This document shows positions 25,401 through 40,400 of a DNA stretch of 64,000 nucleotides, in pieces. Source of the DNA: Acanthaster planci (lineage: Eukaryota; Echinodermata; Asteroidea; Valvatida; Acanthasteridae); NCBI RefSeq assembly GCF_001949145.1, contig NW_019091364.1:2687739-2751738 (forward strand). The letters are read 5' to 3'. Under the pieces are notes generated by a model. The model saw only the letters and a program-made list of their open reading frames with translations, was not told where the DNA came from and ran no database searches. Position 1 is the stretch's first letter. Each line of letters begins with the position of its first letter. The position numbers and the translations under genes were made by a program.

Positions 25401-28400
25401 ATATATACATTTGCATCGGGTCACTTGGCCGCCAGCAATGATGCCACTTGTCCATCGATTTGACCCTTCTTGGTGGAGGGGTTGGAAATCAGATTTTCAC
25501 TATGTAACCATATTGCGACTGACTGATGAGTTGGACTTGCAATATCAGTAACAATATCAAGGTAGATTCAAATGGTAATACATTCTGTCCGAACCTTTGA
25601 CTGAGCCTGTTGAACAGAAGCTTTCAATTGCGGATACTGTACACTCGTCAACACCTTGGAACAACTTACGGTTTTCGCAGTATCATCCTCATCATGGCGT
25701 CCGGGCCGATCTGCGCCAAGATGACCAGCGTGTCTTGGAACTCATCCTCTGCCTCTTTCTTCTCGGCGTTACCGGGCTGGCTGCCGATGCCCATGTCATC
25801 GTCGCGGAAACGGTAGAATAAATATTTGTCCTTAAAGGGGTGCTCTCGACACACTGGAGAATTGTGAGGGAAAAAAAAACGCACAAATTTCATGTCCCCA
25901 CACAGAAAAAAGTACATGGAGGTAACATACATGGATGCATAAGAACATGGTTTAAGTTAGAATTATCAGTCTTTTTATTGCCAAATTTGAGTGAACATTT
26001 TGAGGGTAAAATACTAGTGGCTTGACCAACTGTTCCTTTTTTGTCAAGAATGCATGCTGCTGAAAGGAACACACTACTGTCAAAAAAGATCACACTCTTG
26101 GCTCAAATCATTCATTAATTATATAGTTCAACTATTTGTCCAAAAAAGCAATGCGCTTTAACACTCTTCAATGAAAAAAAAAAGAAGTTACTTATGGCAC
26201 AAAATTAAAGATGATTATTGGTGTAAAATTACACGACTAAGAGATGGAAAAGATCCTTGCAAGTCCATTCCATGTATGTACACTGTACTGTGCATTATTT
26301 CAACTTCTTCCAGAAAATATTACAAATCATTCCCGTGAGAGTTACAATATCAAATGGGCAAGATTTTCACGTGTCCATTTTTTTTTTAACCTACCGTGCG
26401 TGATGACGCCCTCCTCTAGGAGGGCCTGCCACATCCCCACGGCCTGCTGGCGTGAGTGGACCAGCGTCATGGGGCTCTGCTGGATCAGCCAGTCCACCAT
26501 CTCTGAGCCCACCAGGCAGCGCCGGTAGGTGCGCAGGTGGTACTTGCGGTCCCGGATCATCTGCGGGGAGCGGGTCAGGAGAATGGTGCGCAGAACGAAG
26601 CCCGCCCTGCTCAGCCGCTCTGATGGGGTCTAGGGTGGAAAGGACAAGCCCAGATGAGAAGGCTGAAAAGTGTATGTACATGTACGAACTGTATCTTCAA
26701 CTGGTCAAGTCAGGTTCAGAGTACAGTATACAATGTACATGGAACTTGAGAAATGTACATGTACACCATACAATGTACCAATTGGTATCTTGAGGAATAT
26801 AAAGAGATCCCCCAAAATATTTTTTCTATGTAAAAGGACTGAATGATTTTGTTCATGACAAGCTACACATACGTGTACATGCAGATCTCTCTCATTGAAT
26901 GCCTCTTTGTAGGAAAATTTCAACTGCGTATACAGCACGGACAGGTGCATGTGCACGCCGTGTGCAAAATGTTCGGATCTCGAGTCCATGCTGATCCAAA
27001 TCTATTTGAAATATGACACAACCGATAAGTGTCACGACAATTGAAGCCAAAATGCTGATGCACTTGACAATCTGTTGGAGTTGACGTCATTTTAGAGAGA
27101 TACGGAAGTCTTTTTTAAATGCTTTTAAACATTGTTTTCAATCAATCAGTTACTTCCTGCAAAACTTTTTAACATTTACAATTATTTTTGTTTTGATTGT
27201 ATCTCTATTTCAATGTGCCAATAAAATGTTTGAACTTGGGAATTTGGCAGCAGGAAATCTATGACCAACATACATTTCAGTCTTGTGTGTCCAACAGTCA
27301 GTAATGCCAAACAACCCTTCTGAAATTTTTGACCCATCAAACAATCTCCAAATCATCCTTCTTTAATTCCACTCAACAGCCAAATGTACATTTCTTCATC
27401 AGAATCCTTAGGCAGGGATGTTCCCCATTTCTTCAATATCTGTGATTTTTTTCTCATGGGGATGGGTGACTCGATCGAGTGATGTACTCCAGCAATGGTT
27501 TTGTATCCTCTTGACCAATCATAGAAATTACCTCACGGCTACCGGTACATCCCTTCAATTCGGTTTCCCAAAAATGGGAGCATACACACATCCCAATTTT
27601 CACTTTTGGGAAATCTCATCAAATACATATAAATGCACACAATCAAAAAGTAACATAAGCTGCCATGCGGCATTCGACTTACGATACACACCTGATATTT
27701 TGCTGTTTTTTTTTCTGTTCAAAGAAAATGACGGAAATCAAATTCACACCAAAGTTGGCTCAAACAAAACACTGCTTCAAACATATATCGCCAAATTTTT
27801 TTTCATTTCATTTGCTCCCTGCTTGATTTTGCAACCTGACATGTACATGTATTACATTAACTGCAGCAACATGTACTGGTACATCTCAGTGAACTGCAAT
27901 TTGTCCTGACAATTCTGGGCACAGGTTTTCCGATGTTTACTCAAACATAATCACAGAATTCACTGATGAAATGAAACGTCTGTGTCATCCGCCATCCCCA
28001 AATATCACATCTGAAGGGTCTGCTGCAACACTGCTCTTACACAAATTCGATAGCGTACCAAGTTTGACCTTTTGATTTGATTTTACCAGCCTGACGTCAA
28101 AATAGCGTTCAAAAACAGATTTTTGCCCCGTAAAAGACATTACTCTGCACAAAGATATAAACAACACTCAAATACATGTACTCAGTAGAACAAATTCCAA
28201 TATCAGTATGCATATCACCTCCCGAACACTTTGTCGTCAGCATATAGCTAATTGTAATAATTTTGGGTCAAATAACATCTTTCTTCTATTATACTGTAAT
28301 GGAAACCCAATTAGTATTTGAATTAAGTACATGTACACATGGTTTTTTTTTTGTAAATCTCATCTGCTCAACTCAAGTGGGAAGGCCACACGCTCGAGTA

Positions 28401-31400
28401 GAAATTTACAAAGTTGCCTATTCAACACTTTCATTTTTTCGTGTAAAGTGTTCCTACATAAATTGGTGCTCCAACACACAGCTCATAAAACATTCCATTT
28501 GGTCAAAACATTTTAGCAGTACCCCTGGAAACGGAATTTTTTATTTACCTGGCTGCACATTCAATCAGCTATATGAAATGAGACAATTACTGCCTGGTGC
28601 CCAAGGACCGCAAATACAAACTTAAAAAGATTTTACCTTCCCCTGAGATGGGGCGTCTTCCTTAAACTGAGCCAGTAAATGGCCAATCAATTTATCTAGA
28701 TTTGATTCCATCTATGTACGCCAAGATGAAATTGCCCACTTTAAAACTCTCGATTTTCCTGTCCCCCACAGAGCTTTCATTATTTTTTTTTCTGAGGGAT
28801 GGAAAACGAGAGTTCCAGAGCCCAGGCACTTGCCATGTTCTTAATTACAACAGAGCAATTTGGTACAAATGGATCCCAGTTAAAAGCTTTTAAGGTCAAG
28901 CGCTAATCAAATACAGGGCAATTTACAAACTTTAGAAGGATGAGGAAAAAATGCAAGAGGGCATATTTCTGTTACATTTTCTATTTCAGAACGTATTGGA
29001 AAAAGGAAAAGGGACACAGAGACAAAACACCAGAAAACTACAAATATTGGTATGAAAGCATAATAAAAAATTAACACCCATGACTAACCCCTCCCCACAA
29101 AAAATGCCCCCGAAAGACAACGAGAAACAAAGAAAGGAAAAATCCCAGGAAACAGAAGACGAAATTCAACCCCTCGGCAAGCAGAAGGTGTTTACTTTGT
29201 AGGAGTAACCAGTATTCTCCTGCTGGATCTAAATGGAATTAGTCTAAAGATAGATCGGGAGCTGTTTCCCCAAAGCATGCGATGACGCTGTACTATATTG
29301 ATCGTGAGAAGAAAGACGAGGGGGGGGCATGCAGGAGGGGGAAGGAAGGGATCTCAAACTGCTGCTTATCTCCAGCTTTGATAAATTTCACGACTGAAAG
29401 GTGGGTTGGCCCTTTAGGAATAGTAGAGTATATTGCTGTCGTTTGATTGCTGCCAAACCCTCAAATAAGGAAACCAACGTGCACTGATCTCCTTCCATTT
29501 TTCTCTGGCCTTAATAATATGATGGAGGCAGCATAGCTGTTTTCACTGAAAACTAACCATTTTCACTTACATGATTACATATATTAAGCTTAACGAGCAC
29601 CTCAGAGAGCAATCCTTTGGCTTTGTGTGTTCTCGTTGACACAGCACAGACAGTTGAGAACTAAAGCCACATCATATCGGTGACTATATGCACAGAGAGT
29701 CTGTCATCAGCAGCTTCACATGGGAAGGGGAGGAGCTTGCAAAGGGGGCCTGCATGGGAGGATTACCAACGTACATGTATGTCATCCCAAAAGTTTGCTT
29801 ACCTTAACAATGGGAAGGGCTGGATGAATAGGTGCCGCACCCTCATGTGTTCGTTTTGACGAATCCTAAAGGGGGGGTGGGGAACAGAATTACAGAATAT
29901 TAATGCATAAGATATTATGAATTTTGTACCTGGTTTGCAACAATGCGGGTCTACAAGAGTAACAATGTCCTACCCATGCACATGTACCGCTGTTCACTCA
30001 TTCCTGCACCGTAGTTGTGGGATGGATACACTCGATATTTCACCAAGTTTGGTCGACCAAAAACATTATGAGGACAAAGAAAATATCCCGACAACTCGGT
30101 CCAAATTTACCTAACAAAAGAACTTGTCCCCTTAACGCAAGAACACATCCCCTTCAGGCAAGAACACATCCCCTTCAGGCAAGAACACATCCCCTTAACG
30201 CGATGCATACCTACCCACTCTTACTGGCACTTTTTGACTGTACAGTCGAACCTCGTTAATAAAAGGTCCTTTGGACGTTGCAAATTACCTGTTATAACAG
30301 GAACCTTGTATTATCAGGAATGAAAACAATGAAAATGAAAGGATTTGGACGTGACAATAGTGCAGCCTCCAAGAGTTTGCAATGCGTTGACCAATCACAG
30401 TGGGCGAAATCTGTCCACCCAATGCGCGTTTGGAAAGGGTCGACAGATTTCGCGCATCGTGATTGGTCAACGTGTTGCCAACTCCTGGAGGTGCACTATA
30501 GTGAAACGCTCATGTTAGAACTTCTATTCACCCAGCTTTAGGCTGTGCATCTGTATGTATTCTATAATAACTTACATATTGTGCACTTCTACCGACACAG
30601 GGCAACTCTACGTGAAATTCGGTCATGCTGTTAGCGACCTCACAATGAGAAATTTTGCCGAAAATATGGAAGTGGAATTACATGTACATGTAATGGTAAC
30701 AAGCAGGATATATTTATGATTCGACTGTCTTGTTTTTCCAAAAACCTCTTTCCATCTAAGAGTTACCCATGATAATAAGGTCACTAACAGCATCACCAAA
30801 GTTCCACTTTCCAGTGGAAACGCTGGGTAAAATTCCTTTTCTACTATCATTTGAAAAAAACAACACTGGATATACGACCTGTATTTGTATGGGCAAAGCA
30901 CTTTCCCTTTAAAAGCATTACACATTGCGTGTACTTAGAAGGCTGCGCTTTCTGCAAGTACTCAACTGGAAAACGTCACACATGGCTTCTTCAAAAGCCT
31001 GCGCGTTGCAGCATTCAGTGTCTGCAAACACCTTTGCTCGGCGTTCAATCTTCGGCACTCATCAATCAGTTCCCGTGCCTTGATTAATGAAGCCATAAGC
31101 TTGTGATGTGCTTGACGTTTAGAAAGTGTCAGTGGTTATTTGGGTCACGTGATTCGAAACTGTTTTGATCTAAAAGGCACCCTATGTGACCACCACTTTG
31201 TTGTACAGGCCTCTAAATCTTAATTTTGTCTTTGGTGGCTTCTCTGTGATTTGCTTCAAGCAGTACAAACTTTTTCCTTATTACATGTATTTTTGTTTTG
31301 CCTGTAGCTGTTTACAGATCGTCACTTTCTGGCCCTGCTCTTCCGGACAATAAGTCTTGGCAACTGAATGAACTCATATAAAAAGTGCACTTTGTTACTA

Positions 31401-34400
31401 TCTGACTGCAGTCATTTTCCCCAAACCTGCATTAATTGGCTCTCACCCAACGAGTGTAAAACAAACACGATATCCCCTGAGTTTTTCCGCCAAAAAAGCA
31501 AACTACATTGGGGCGTTTTAGCTAATTGCCTTTTGCCGCGATAATGTACATGTACGAGTACGTTGACTGCCTGAAATACTGCATTATGCATGATTCAGGA
31601 AGGTTCACCTTTAATTTGAGAAGTGGACGTAAAAAAAAAAAAAACCTCCAGGGAGAAATTTTAGATTGGAAACTATTTCTGGTTCAATGAATAAATTACA
31701 ATTGATACTAGTACAGGGGTAATGTACATGTGCATACATGTACATCCTTCTGACTAGTACCATTGGTACAGGGGTAAGTACATGTACATGTAATGGTGTA
31801 ACTCTCACAACTCACAGCTTATAGCTTCTTTGAACACCTCTTGGTACGTCTATTGTCGACCAATACACATGCACATAGATGAAAGACAAGTAAATATTAC
31901 CGATGGTGCTGAAAATGGACAGATTTCAGAAGGAAATAATGTTTGGAATTGGTTCTGGGTGAAGGTGGGATAAATACAGCCGGGTATTAACACGAGTGGT
32001 GATACATGTATGTACAGATGGGAAGGGTGGCAGTGGGCACAGATATTGGGCAGTGATGAGATGGGATTAGTTTGGGGTACAGATGGGACAGGACTTGATT
32101 ATAAAACATTGGTGGCTATGGGCATACTTGGTGGGTACATATGGGGTACTGGTAAGCGATGAAGGCAGCTGTAACTGGGTGTGTGGTGTGGCAACTATAA
32201 CAGCTGAGAGAAGGTACCAGTAGTGGCAAGAGTGTTTATCAGGGCATTGATGGGGACGGGGGTGAATCGACCAGTGGAGGTACCGGTGGTCCTGGTGGTG
32301 GACAATGGGGACTATAACCTTGGAGACCAGGCTCTCTTTTAGAAACTACATGTACATGTATATCCCAGGAAAAAATCCACCTAGGTTCGGGGGCTCAAAT
32401 CAACCTCCCGCTCGCTTGGTATCCTCCCTCACAAAATGTTTTTTGAGTCTGCTCATTTTCTGCCAAGTCAAATTACAGGTGTAACTTTGCCGTTAAGCCA
32501 CTGATGGTCGGCGCTTTGCAAAACTGTACCTTTTGATGCAAGTTCTGCTGCAGTATTTATGGGAATCCTTTCAAGCCCCCCCCCAAAATGAGGCTGGCTC
32601 CCCTTTTACATGTACATGTAATTGAACAGGTTCTAACTTTAATAATAATAATTGTATTTATGTAGTGCAAAAAAAGCAATTGGGCTCACAACATCTGAAC
32701 ATTCCCAAAACTATCTCTGCTTCCTGGGGAGTGTACTAACCCAATGCTGCCATATGAGGTGCAAACGACTCAACATAATAATCTGCGGTCACAGGTACCC
32801 ATTTACTCCTGGGTGGAAAGAAGCATGAAGGGGTGAAGTGACTTGCCGATATCACAACATACTGCTGCCAGTTGGATTCGAACCCCCGACCCTATCATCA
32901 GAAGCTACAAACCCGAACCACAAGGCCACATAATTTCCTCTTCCATGCCAGAGACATACCTTACCTTTAAACACAGAATACTCCACAATATTATCGACTG
33001 AGTACACAGCCAGTGAGGCACAGATGCACAATGCCCTTGCCAGCGACAAAAATGATAAGCAAAGCAAAAAAAAAAAAAAAAACCCACATGGCTTGGGTTA
33101 CCCCCATGCAATTTACTAAGCAAAAACTGGCACAAAGGCCTTCTGGGAAATCACAGAATGAGCTCGGCTGCACAACAGCAGCTGGGCAATCTGGAACTGC
33201 GCTGATGTACACCCGCAAGCGGTTCCTGTTTCGTTGTGTCTCAAAAGAATAAAAGAAATGGGAAGGACCAAGGAGCGACCGAGCCAGACTAAAATTTTGC
33301 TTTTATGATACTCCTATTTCTCCTTTTAGCCGGAGGTGTCAGAATCTTTGTACACAATTCAAGAGAAGTGATCTCAGGGTCTGGGGAAAAAAATAATTTG
33401 GGCTGTTCCTGCCACAACACTGTCTCTCCTGAAGTCACTGGGAATTCCAGCCAACCACAAAAACAATTGTCCTCATTGGTAAACATGATGCTTCTATTCC
33501 TGACATATAAAGCACTTTGACAGTCAAGATCTGTGGTGCATAGTTTGGGTGGTAGCGTTTCGGCAAAATTACATGTATGCAAGATCATGATTAGTTATGA
33601 TACATGTACTTGTAAAAACATTATTGAAAACATACTCACGGTTAAATTTAGTCTATTCACTTTTTTCATTATCATTTGTTTTAATATAAATTGCATTTAA
33701 TGAAAATGAAAAATCAACACGCAGTTATTAAGAAAACATTGGAAGAAGATATCTACGTGTTTGCACTTGGTGTTTATCTAAATCACAGTAACTAATTCAA
33801 GGATTAAAGTTAGAAATCACAAAATGCACACACGGCATACTAGGGTGGATTGAAAAAAATGGAGAGAGAAAAGGTTCAGAAAGAACCCTAGAGGCGCCTT
33901 TAAAACTACTTTGAAATGGGTTTATTGCAGCGAGAGTGACATTTACCTGGAGACAGAAGCTCACTCTGATGCCTGCTTTGCTCGCGATGCTGTGACCAAA
34001 TGAATCCGCGTCGAATCTGAGCCCCCCGGTTACGTACGTGACACGGAGTGCTCGTGTCAGGTTTTTCCTGACAGTGGGAGGGGGGAGGCTGGGGAATTTA
34101 GCGTGAGATACAGTCACAAGGCGTGCATACATGTACCTACTTCTTTTTTTCTAGTTTGTCGAAAGGAATTAGGAGGGATGAGAACAGATTGAAAGGCCTG
34201 ACAGTTGAGAGTAAAAAGGGGGACACAAGATTTGACAAGATGGAAAAGAATTAGGAAAAAAATCAGTATTGGAAAGTACAGGTACATTGCAGGTCTAACA
34301 TTTTGTTGGGCATGGTGTGAAACAGGGCAGTGACATGAACGGGAATACGTGAAGTAAATGGATGGGCACGGCCAAAGTGTTTTCAAACTGCAGTTTGCTT

Positions 34401-37400
34401 CAAGTTAACCTTATGGTGCATGTACATGTTTTAGTCAAAATGAAACAACACATATCAGTTTTGTTCAATTTCACAGTCCCCTACTGTGCAAAACGATCTA
34501 ACATACGACTCATCACACCTTCGAAGAAAATGCACTGTGCTTATGTACACGGATATATACGTGTCACAGGTATGAAACTCCCCACCATAAGTGTGTATAA
34601 CCCAGAAGGAGCTTGCATTGTGTGGACCTCATGCTTGATAGTACATGCACACGTAAAACACCCTCTCTTGTCCATGCCTGGCAGCAATAAGACACCTAAA
34701 GGGCACCACCTCTGTGACCAATGTCACATCATTCAACGTCTTGTATCATTGCAGTGTGAAAATTACATGTGGCCGCACAAGTGTTGCCCGACAATCAACA
34801 GACCCAGAAGACAACAGTTTTGGCTTGTCAAGGTTCCACCAGAAATCTGAATACCAAATTCCATGACTTTTCCCCGACTTTCCAGGACTAATACCTGTAC
34901 ATAACAATTTCCATGACATTTAATGCCATTTTTCGGGAAAAAAAGTTGTTTGGTAATGAACTGGGAGACTGCCATACCCACTACAATAGACTGCCAAGGA
35001 TAAATTTATCATCACATCGATGACAGTTTCCCCTGACAATGGGATGTGAAACACCCAAAAAAGAAGTGTTCTGTTATCCAATTTACAATTTTGAACAGTT
35101 CAGTGACTGTTCAAACTGGCGCAAATTAGACAGATTCAATCCGGGCATCCTAAGGGAATCATCTGTCTTCAATTTTGACTTTAGGAGAGCTTTATAGATG
35201 AGATTTGAGTGAATTGTGAAGAAATGAGAATTTAAAACCAGATAGCAGACCTGTCTGCCTGCTTTGTCCGGAACAGGGCGAATGGCAGGATATGTCAATC
35301 TCGGGAGGTTACACGCTGGGAGCTGACCCAGATTAGGGAACAATGATAGCTCCGAGATCTGGCAACAAGTCTCTTTCCATACAGGAGGTCTGTCAGACAG
35401 TTATTTTCACATGGATTACTGGCATCTAGAGGTACATGTATAAGGTCTCTTGGGTTATAGTACTGTTTGTGTCCCAGGAATCCAATTTGAAATTTAAGCC
35501 CCAAAACCTACAGAAATCTCCAACAATCACAGCAGTGAAACACTCTTCGGATATTTTGTTTTCTTTGTGACCTGATCACATACAGTACACTGAGTTTCAA
35601 GTAAAGCTGTCTTATGGGTGTACCTGTGTGCCAGAGTTCTCAAAATGGACTCACCGGACCAGACATGCTTCCTGATCGGGAGTACAACTGGTGGTGACTG
35701 CCGATACCTCGATTGGTAATGCTCTCTGCAAAATCACAATAATCAAACATTTATTCCCAAGCTTGTGGAGAGCTGGTTTGTTTGAGTGCCAACCAGTAAT
35801 GAGTTTAAAGGTACAAGTTTATGGAAAAAGTTCTAAATGTCACACATGGAACTTTAAAATAAACATGTTTTGTAAATACGCAATGCTGTAATCAAGTCAA
35901 AGGAGAAGTTGCTGGTAAACTTGTTGAAACGAGCTGTGACGCTGGTATTTCTATGCTATTGTTCATGAGCAGTCACATGTACATGTATGCACTGTTGGTC
36001 ATGCGACGGACTCAACCACAAATCTGTGAATCTGAGATTGTGACTGGAAGTTTTGACCGTAGCTCCCCATCGACCTTTACCTTATTACTTGCTGCACCCG
36101 ATATTTTCAATGTGGGAAGGGGGGGGCAAGATATGAGACCATCTGGCATTGGTCATTCATAGACCGATCCATTAAGCCCCACCCCATTATATATAGGACC
36201 TGCCAAAAGTAAATGTTTGTGCGTGTGAGTGCGTGGAGGAAGTATCCCAGTTGAAAATGTGAAGAGCCGAGGGCTCGGCCCCTGCCTTTGATTGCTCCTG
36301 GCTGAAATACACAAATCATAAATGTTACAAGGCTAGCCATATCCACTGAATTCTTCTCCAATACTGAAACTTCAGGCTCTTAAAGTGTTTTAGAAGTTTC
36401 AACGTACGATTCGGCTGACTGGCCGCTGCTGTGCTGACAATGGAAGGCACAGAGAGTGGATTTGGAGCAAGGATTCCTTCCATCAACTGCCGATTCCTCT
36501 GTAAATTAAAAAAAAAAAAAAAAAGGTTTTTTTATCTTACATTTTTTTAACCGGATAAGCAGAGCAGCAAACTACTTAAACAACCCCAACTGCCTGAAAT
36601 AAATGCTGAAATTCAGTTTGCTCCTTAGCGGAATTTCTCTCAAAGTTGGTAACACCACTGAAATGTGAATATGGGGCCTTAAAATGTTTACCTTGCTGAA
36701 AATGTATCTTAAACAAAGACTACGGCCATACAAGCATATTTAGTTTAATTCAACCTGTTTACCTTGGAAACAATGCAAATGATGGGTTCAACACAGTGGT
36801 ATGAGTAGCCAGTTAAAATCAAAGCTGAACACAGCTACCAGAAAGCTGAAATGTTAAAAATTCCAATACTTTTGTACAGACCAGTTGTACAAAAAAGCTA
36901 AAAATCAGGGTCAAGTTTTAAATTTAAAAAAGCTAACATAAGCTAAAAACCTGAATTCTCACACCCCTATCGACGTTTTCCCAGAAATTTTAGGTATACA
37001 GGCTGACAGGAAAACTTAAAATACACATGGTGCCAATGTTATCTAAACTAAACTTGAAAAATTCTGGACTGGAAGAACTTAACGAACCTAAATAAGAATG
37101 CCAAAATAAACGGTCAAAAATAAACTTTATGACTATAGTAGTTGATGGCACTTAACATGCTTGCTACAGGGCATTACGAGGATGTCATAAAAACTGGTAC
37201 GCCCTCACAACTGTCCACTTTTTTTTTATCTAAAATGTGAAGCAGTATAAGATGTAAAATGGGTGGGATTAGCGACCAGTAGCTACATGTAGTCTCAGCT
37301 CGTTGAAAAAAAACAAGGAACAGAACCCCCAGTCATTATGAAAGCTGAAGGCAGTGTGACATTTCAGTCTATTGTTGACATTGCCGCTGAGAGTGTCCTT

Positions 37401-40400
37401 CGTTGGGATTTTACTCAAAAAGGGTCTCATTTCCAACAGTCTGATACCTGAGGCACTGAGATTACTTGAAACTTGAAGCCAGATGTAAAAACATCTCATC
37501 TTTCTGTGATTCCCTGCAAAGGGAAAGTATTCTTTGGATGTAATTTCTGATTGACAACTTGTGCTTTGGTTTCCGTAAGAAACTGTGTAGTGATCTGCAA
37601 GGATATGATAGTTTCTTTTCTGCTAAAGTTCTACGGAGTGTACATAACATTTCACTATTGCTTAAGTAAACAGAACTGTTCATGCTTGACTAGGAGGTTT
37701 GTAATGGCACGGGTGAATGGTTAGGGCAAATTCAGCATTAAAAATTAAGCATCCAAGCGATGGAATGCTCCAGTATAACATGTGAGCTCAGATTAACACT
37801 GATGGATGCCCAGTCAGGTGCCAGCGAGCAATGTTGAGGAAAGTGTCTTGCCAAGATGAATGAGGCAAGCTGAGATTGCGGAATGAAGAAACATTATCCA
37901 AAAAATATTATCCAGCAGAGGGTGCTATAACAATAGCAAAAGGAAAGTGCTGGGACTTTCACATGTACTTTAAAACCAAATGAGGGAAGAGTTCTCTTGT
38001 AAACGCTTGATTACATTGCACTACATGTACTGTAGTATGGGACTCTTTTGTTTTTTGGCACTGTATTTAGCGCCACAAAATACCAAGACAGGAATAATTT
38101 TGCACCTAAAAATCCACAGTTTTGGGGCCAGCATTCTGAAATCCATAAAAAAGGGCACACAAATCACATATGATGAATATGCAAAGACACTAGGGGCCTA
38201 CAGGTAATTGCCGGAGCCTTACTCACTGTAGTAAGAACTTCTGGCCGTGTCCGAAACGGGCTTCCAGAGCTACGGCTTGGTTTGCTGTCTACGCGTCTCC
38301 ACACATTTCCAATGGAGGGAAGACCTAGACCTACATGTAGCTCTAGACAACAGATTCGGATGCAGCCTCTGACTGTATGATCCAGTTGAAGGGGAATAAC
38401 TCAGTGCATAGCAGTCAATTCAATGCCTCCTCCTTTTGAGGTAAACGTGTCTGGGCCCAGTAACAGGGAGTCGGATTGAAAAAAAGACATAGCCTATGTT
38501 CAAATTACTTGGCTACGGTTAGATATAAATGTAATACATGTCTCTGTGGGAAATGTATGAAGCCGCTACATAGCTCCCTTACGTGTACAGGCTGTGTCTG
38601 GCCTTAGCCAAGTGATCCGGACGTTGCCATTGTTTCACTCTGTTGATCCTGGTTTGATTCCTCTCTTGAACAACGTGCGGAAGTCCTGCATTTCAGCCTT
38701 CTCGTAAGCATGCACATCCTTAATTGTTCTCAAAGGGTTTTCCTTCTACTTCTTGCCTACGCACTTCTCACATCCTCTCAATTTAGAACTTGGCCCTGGG
38801 GGAGACCAGCACACCGCACTGGGACCAATTTTAAGGAGTTGTGTACCACAAAGCAGAAACACTGCACCATAACAACAACCTGTGCAAACTAACGTTCATT
38901 TCATGACATAGAGGTGCTAATATCCTTGTGTGATGAATGATGGAGGTTTCTACTGCTGCGTACAGGCCAACCAGATCTAAAAAAGACATCATCATTTTAG
39001 CACATTCTTGAAAACATGTCGAGACACAAACCCATTCCCTATATATCTAATACCTGATAAACCAAGGTATGTCAGGTGAAAGAGGATCTCATTTCCAAAT
39101 ACACATGAATCTTTTAGTCTGCATTAAACTTGCCCAGAAACAAGTGGAGTGTGAGCTCTCAAATGACAGGTCTTTAATCAGAGAGAATTATTCACTGTCT
39201 GCCGATGATAAAGCTTGGATGCAACTTAATACAAGACCCATAGGGTACAGAATTCCACCAGGCAATATCACATGTCCATCATCTTCTTAAGAGATGTTCT
39301 TAAGCTTAATATATCACATTCAGCATGCTTCAGACAGAAAAACAGGTTTCCAAGAGCTTTGACACAAGTCTGTATTCCACCATCTTTTGACAACTCATGC
39401 AGAATTTATGTTGGCTGCATCACTAAGACAATTAATGCGCCTCGAAGACAAATCTCAACTTGGGGAAAATAACGTTTTCTTTCAGCAGTTTCCATGGTTT
39501 CCCTCAAAAGGTGGGCTTTTTTGTCACCCATGGACATAGTTGCTTTTACCGAGGGAATTATTTCTTCTACACTTGATTACACCCCAGTTACACCCCTGTA
39601 CTAAAATAAAATCTGAGAATACAAAACTGAAATTGGAAATTCCAGGTTGAGTGCACTGTTTTGGTAGGTTTCAATTTGATGAGGATTTTTGTATTTAATG
39701 CAGGCCACTGCCAAACCCTTTTCTGATTTCCCTGGGGTCTAGATGTAAGACAGGTGTTATTTGGCAAACACAGAAGGCAAACACCCAGCATACGTGCACG
39801 TGTACATGGACACGCACCTCCATCGTAGTGCGGGAGATGAGAAGACAGAATGACATGAAATCAATTCTCGCCAAGTTCTTGCAAGGGGTATTCAAATCCC
39901 AAGAGAAGGTGTAAGAGAAGGTAGGTTTAGATTGCAAGTGGGACTGTGTACAAATCACTTTGTTGGGGCTGGAAGTTATGCTTGATCCAATGGGAAAGTG
40001 GCTGCAGCCACGATCATAGACTCGTGTGAAATTTCAAGCCGCAGCCAAGCACTTTGGACAGTGTCTAAACTGAAATAAAACTGACTTCCATCTCTTAATC
40101 GTCGTCAAGAAATGGCAAGGAGGTCATAATCTTACCAATGGAAAGCACACCACTGGCTTTCTAGCTGTGGGGCAAGACGTTGCTTGAACCTGCAAGTCCA
40201 TGACAGCACATACATGTATATGTAGGTGCAGAGCACACAAGAGTACATATACAAACTCTATTTCCCTCACACGTCACAGCTACATGCATGTAGTGTGTCC
40301 ATTTGAAACAGTTTCCCACTAAAATGTCTCTTCTTCTTAGGTTTAAACTTGGTGGGGAAGGGGGGTTGAACCTGTAAACAAAGTCAATACCATGTTGGTG

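Larger units (their letters stand above)
18811..25669 (-). other. Intron between exons G and H (6.9 kb)
   Basis: It holds an inverted-repeat MITE (18990-19199) and an 18-bp perfect palindrome (21532-21549). It also has a purine-rich stretch near 21120-21200 and scattered TACATGTA motifs. No exon was found. Plus-strand frames of up to 167 codons have no domain features. Confidence 0.6.
29866..35654 (-). other. Intron between exons D2 and E (5.8 kb)
   Basis: It contains a 21-bp tandem repeat (30116-30205), a pogo-like transposon end (30241-30300) and a small TA-flanked MITE (30358-30498). It also contains a G-strand-biased block (31940-32330) and a tRNA-derived SINE (32640-32945). TACATGTA runs are frequent (31540, 31720-31800, 32345, 32610). 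Confidence 0.6.

Noticed and set aside
30017-30259. ORF with repeated ARTHPLQ heptads
   Set aside because: The heptads come from a 21-bp minisatellite, with no evidence of coding.
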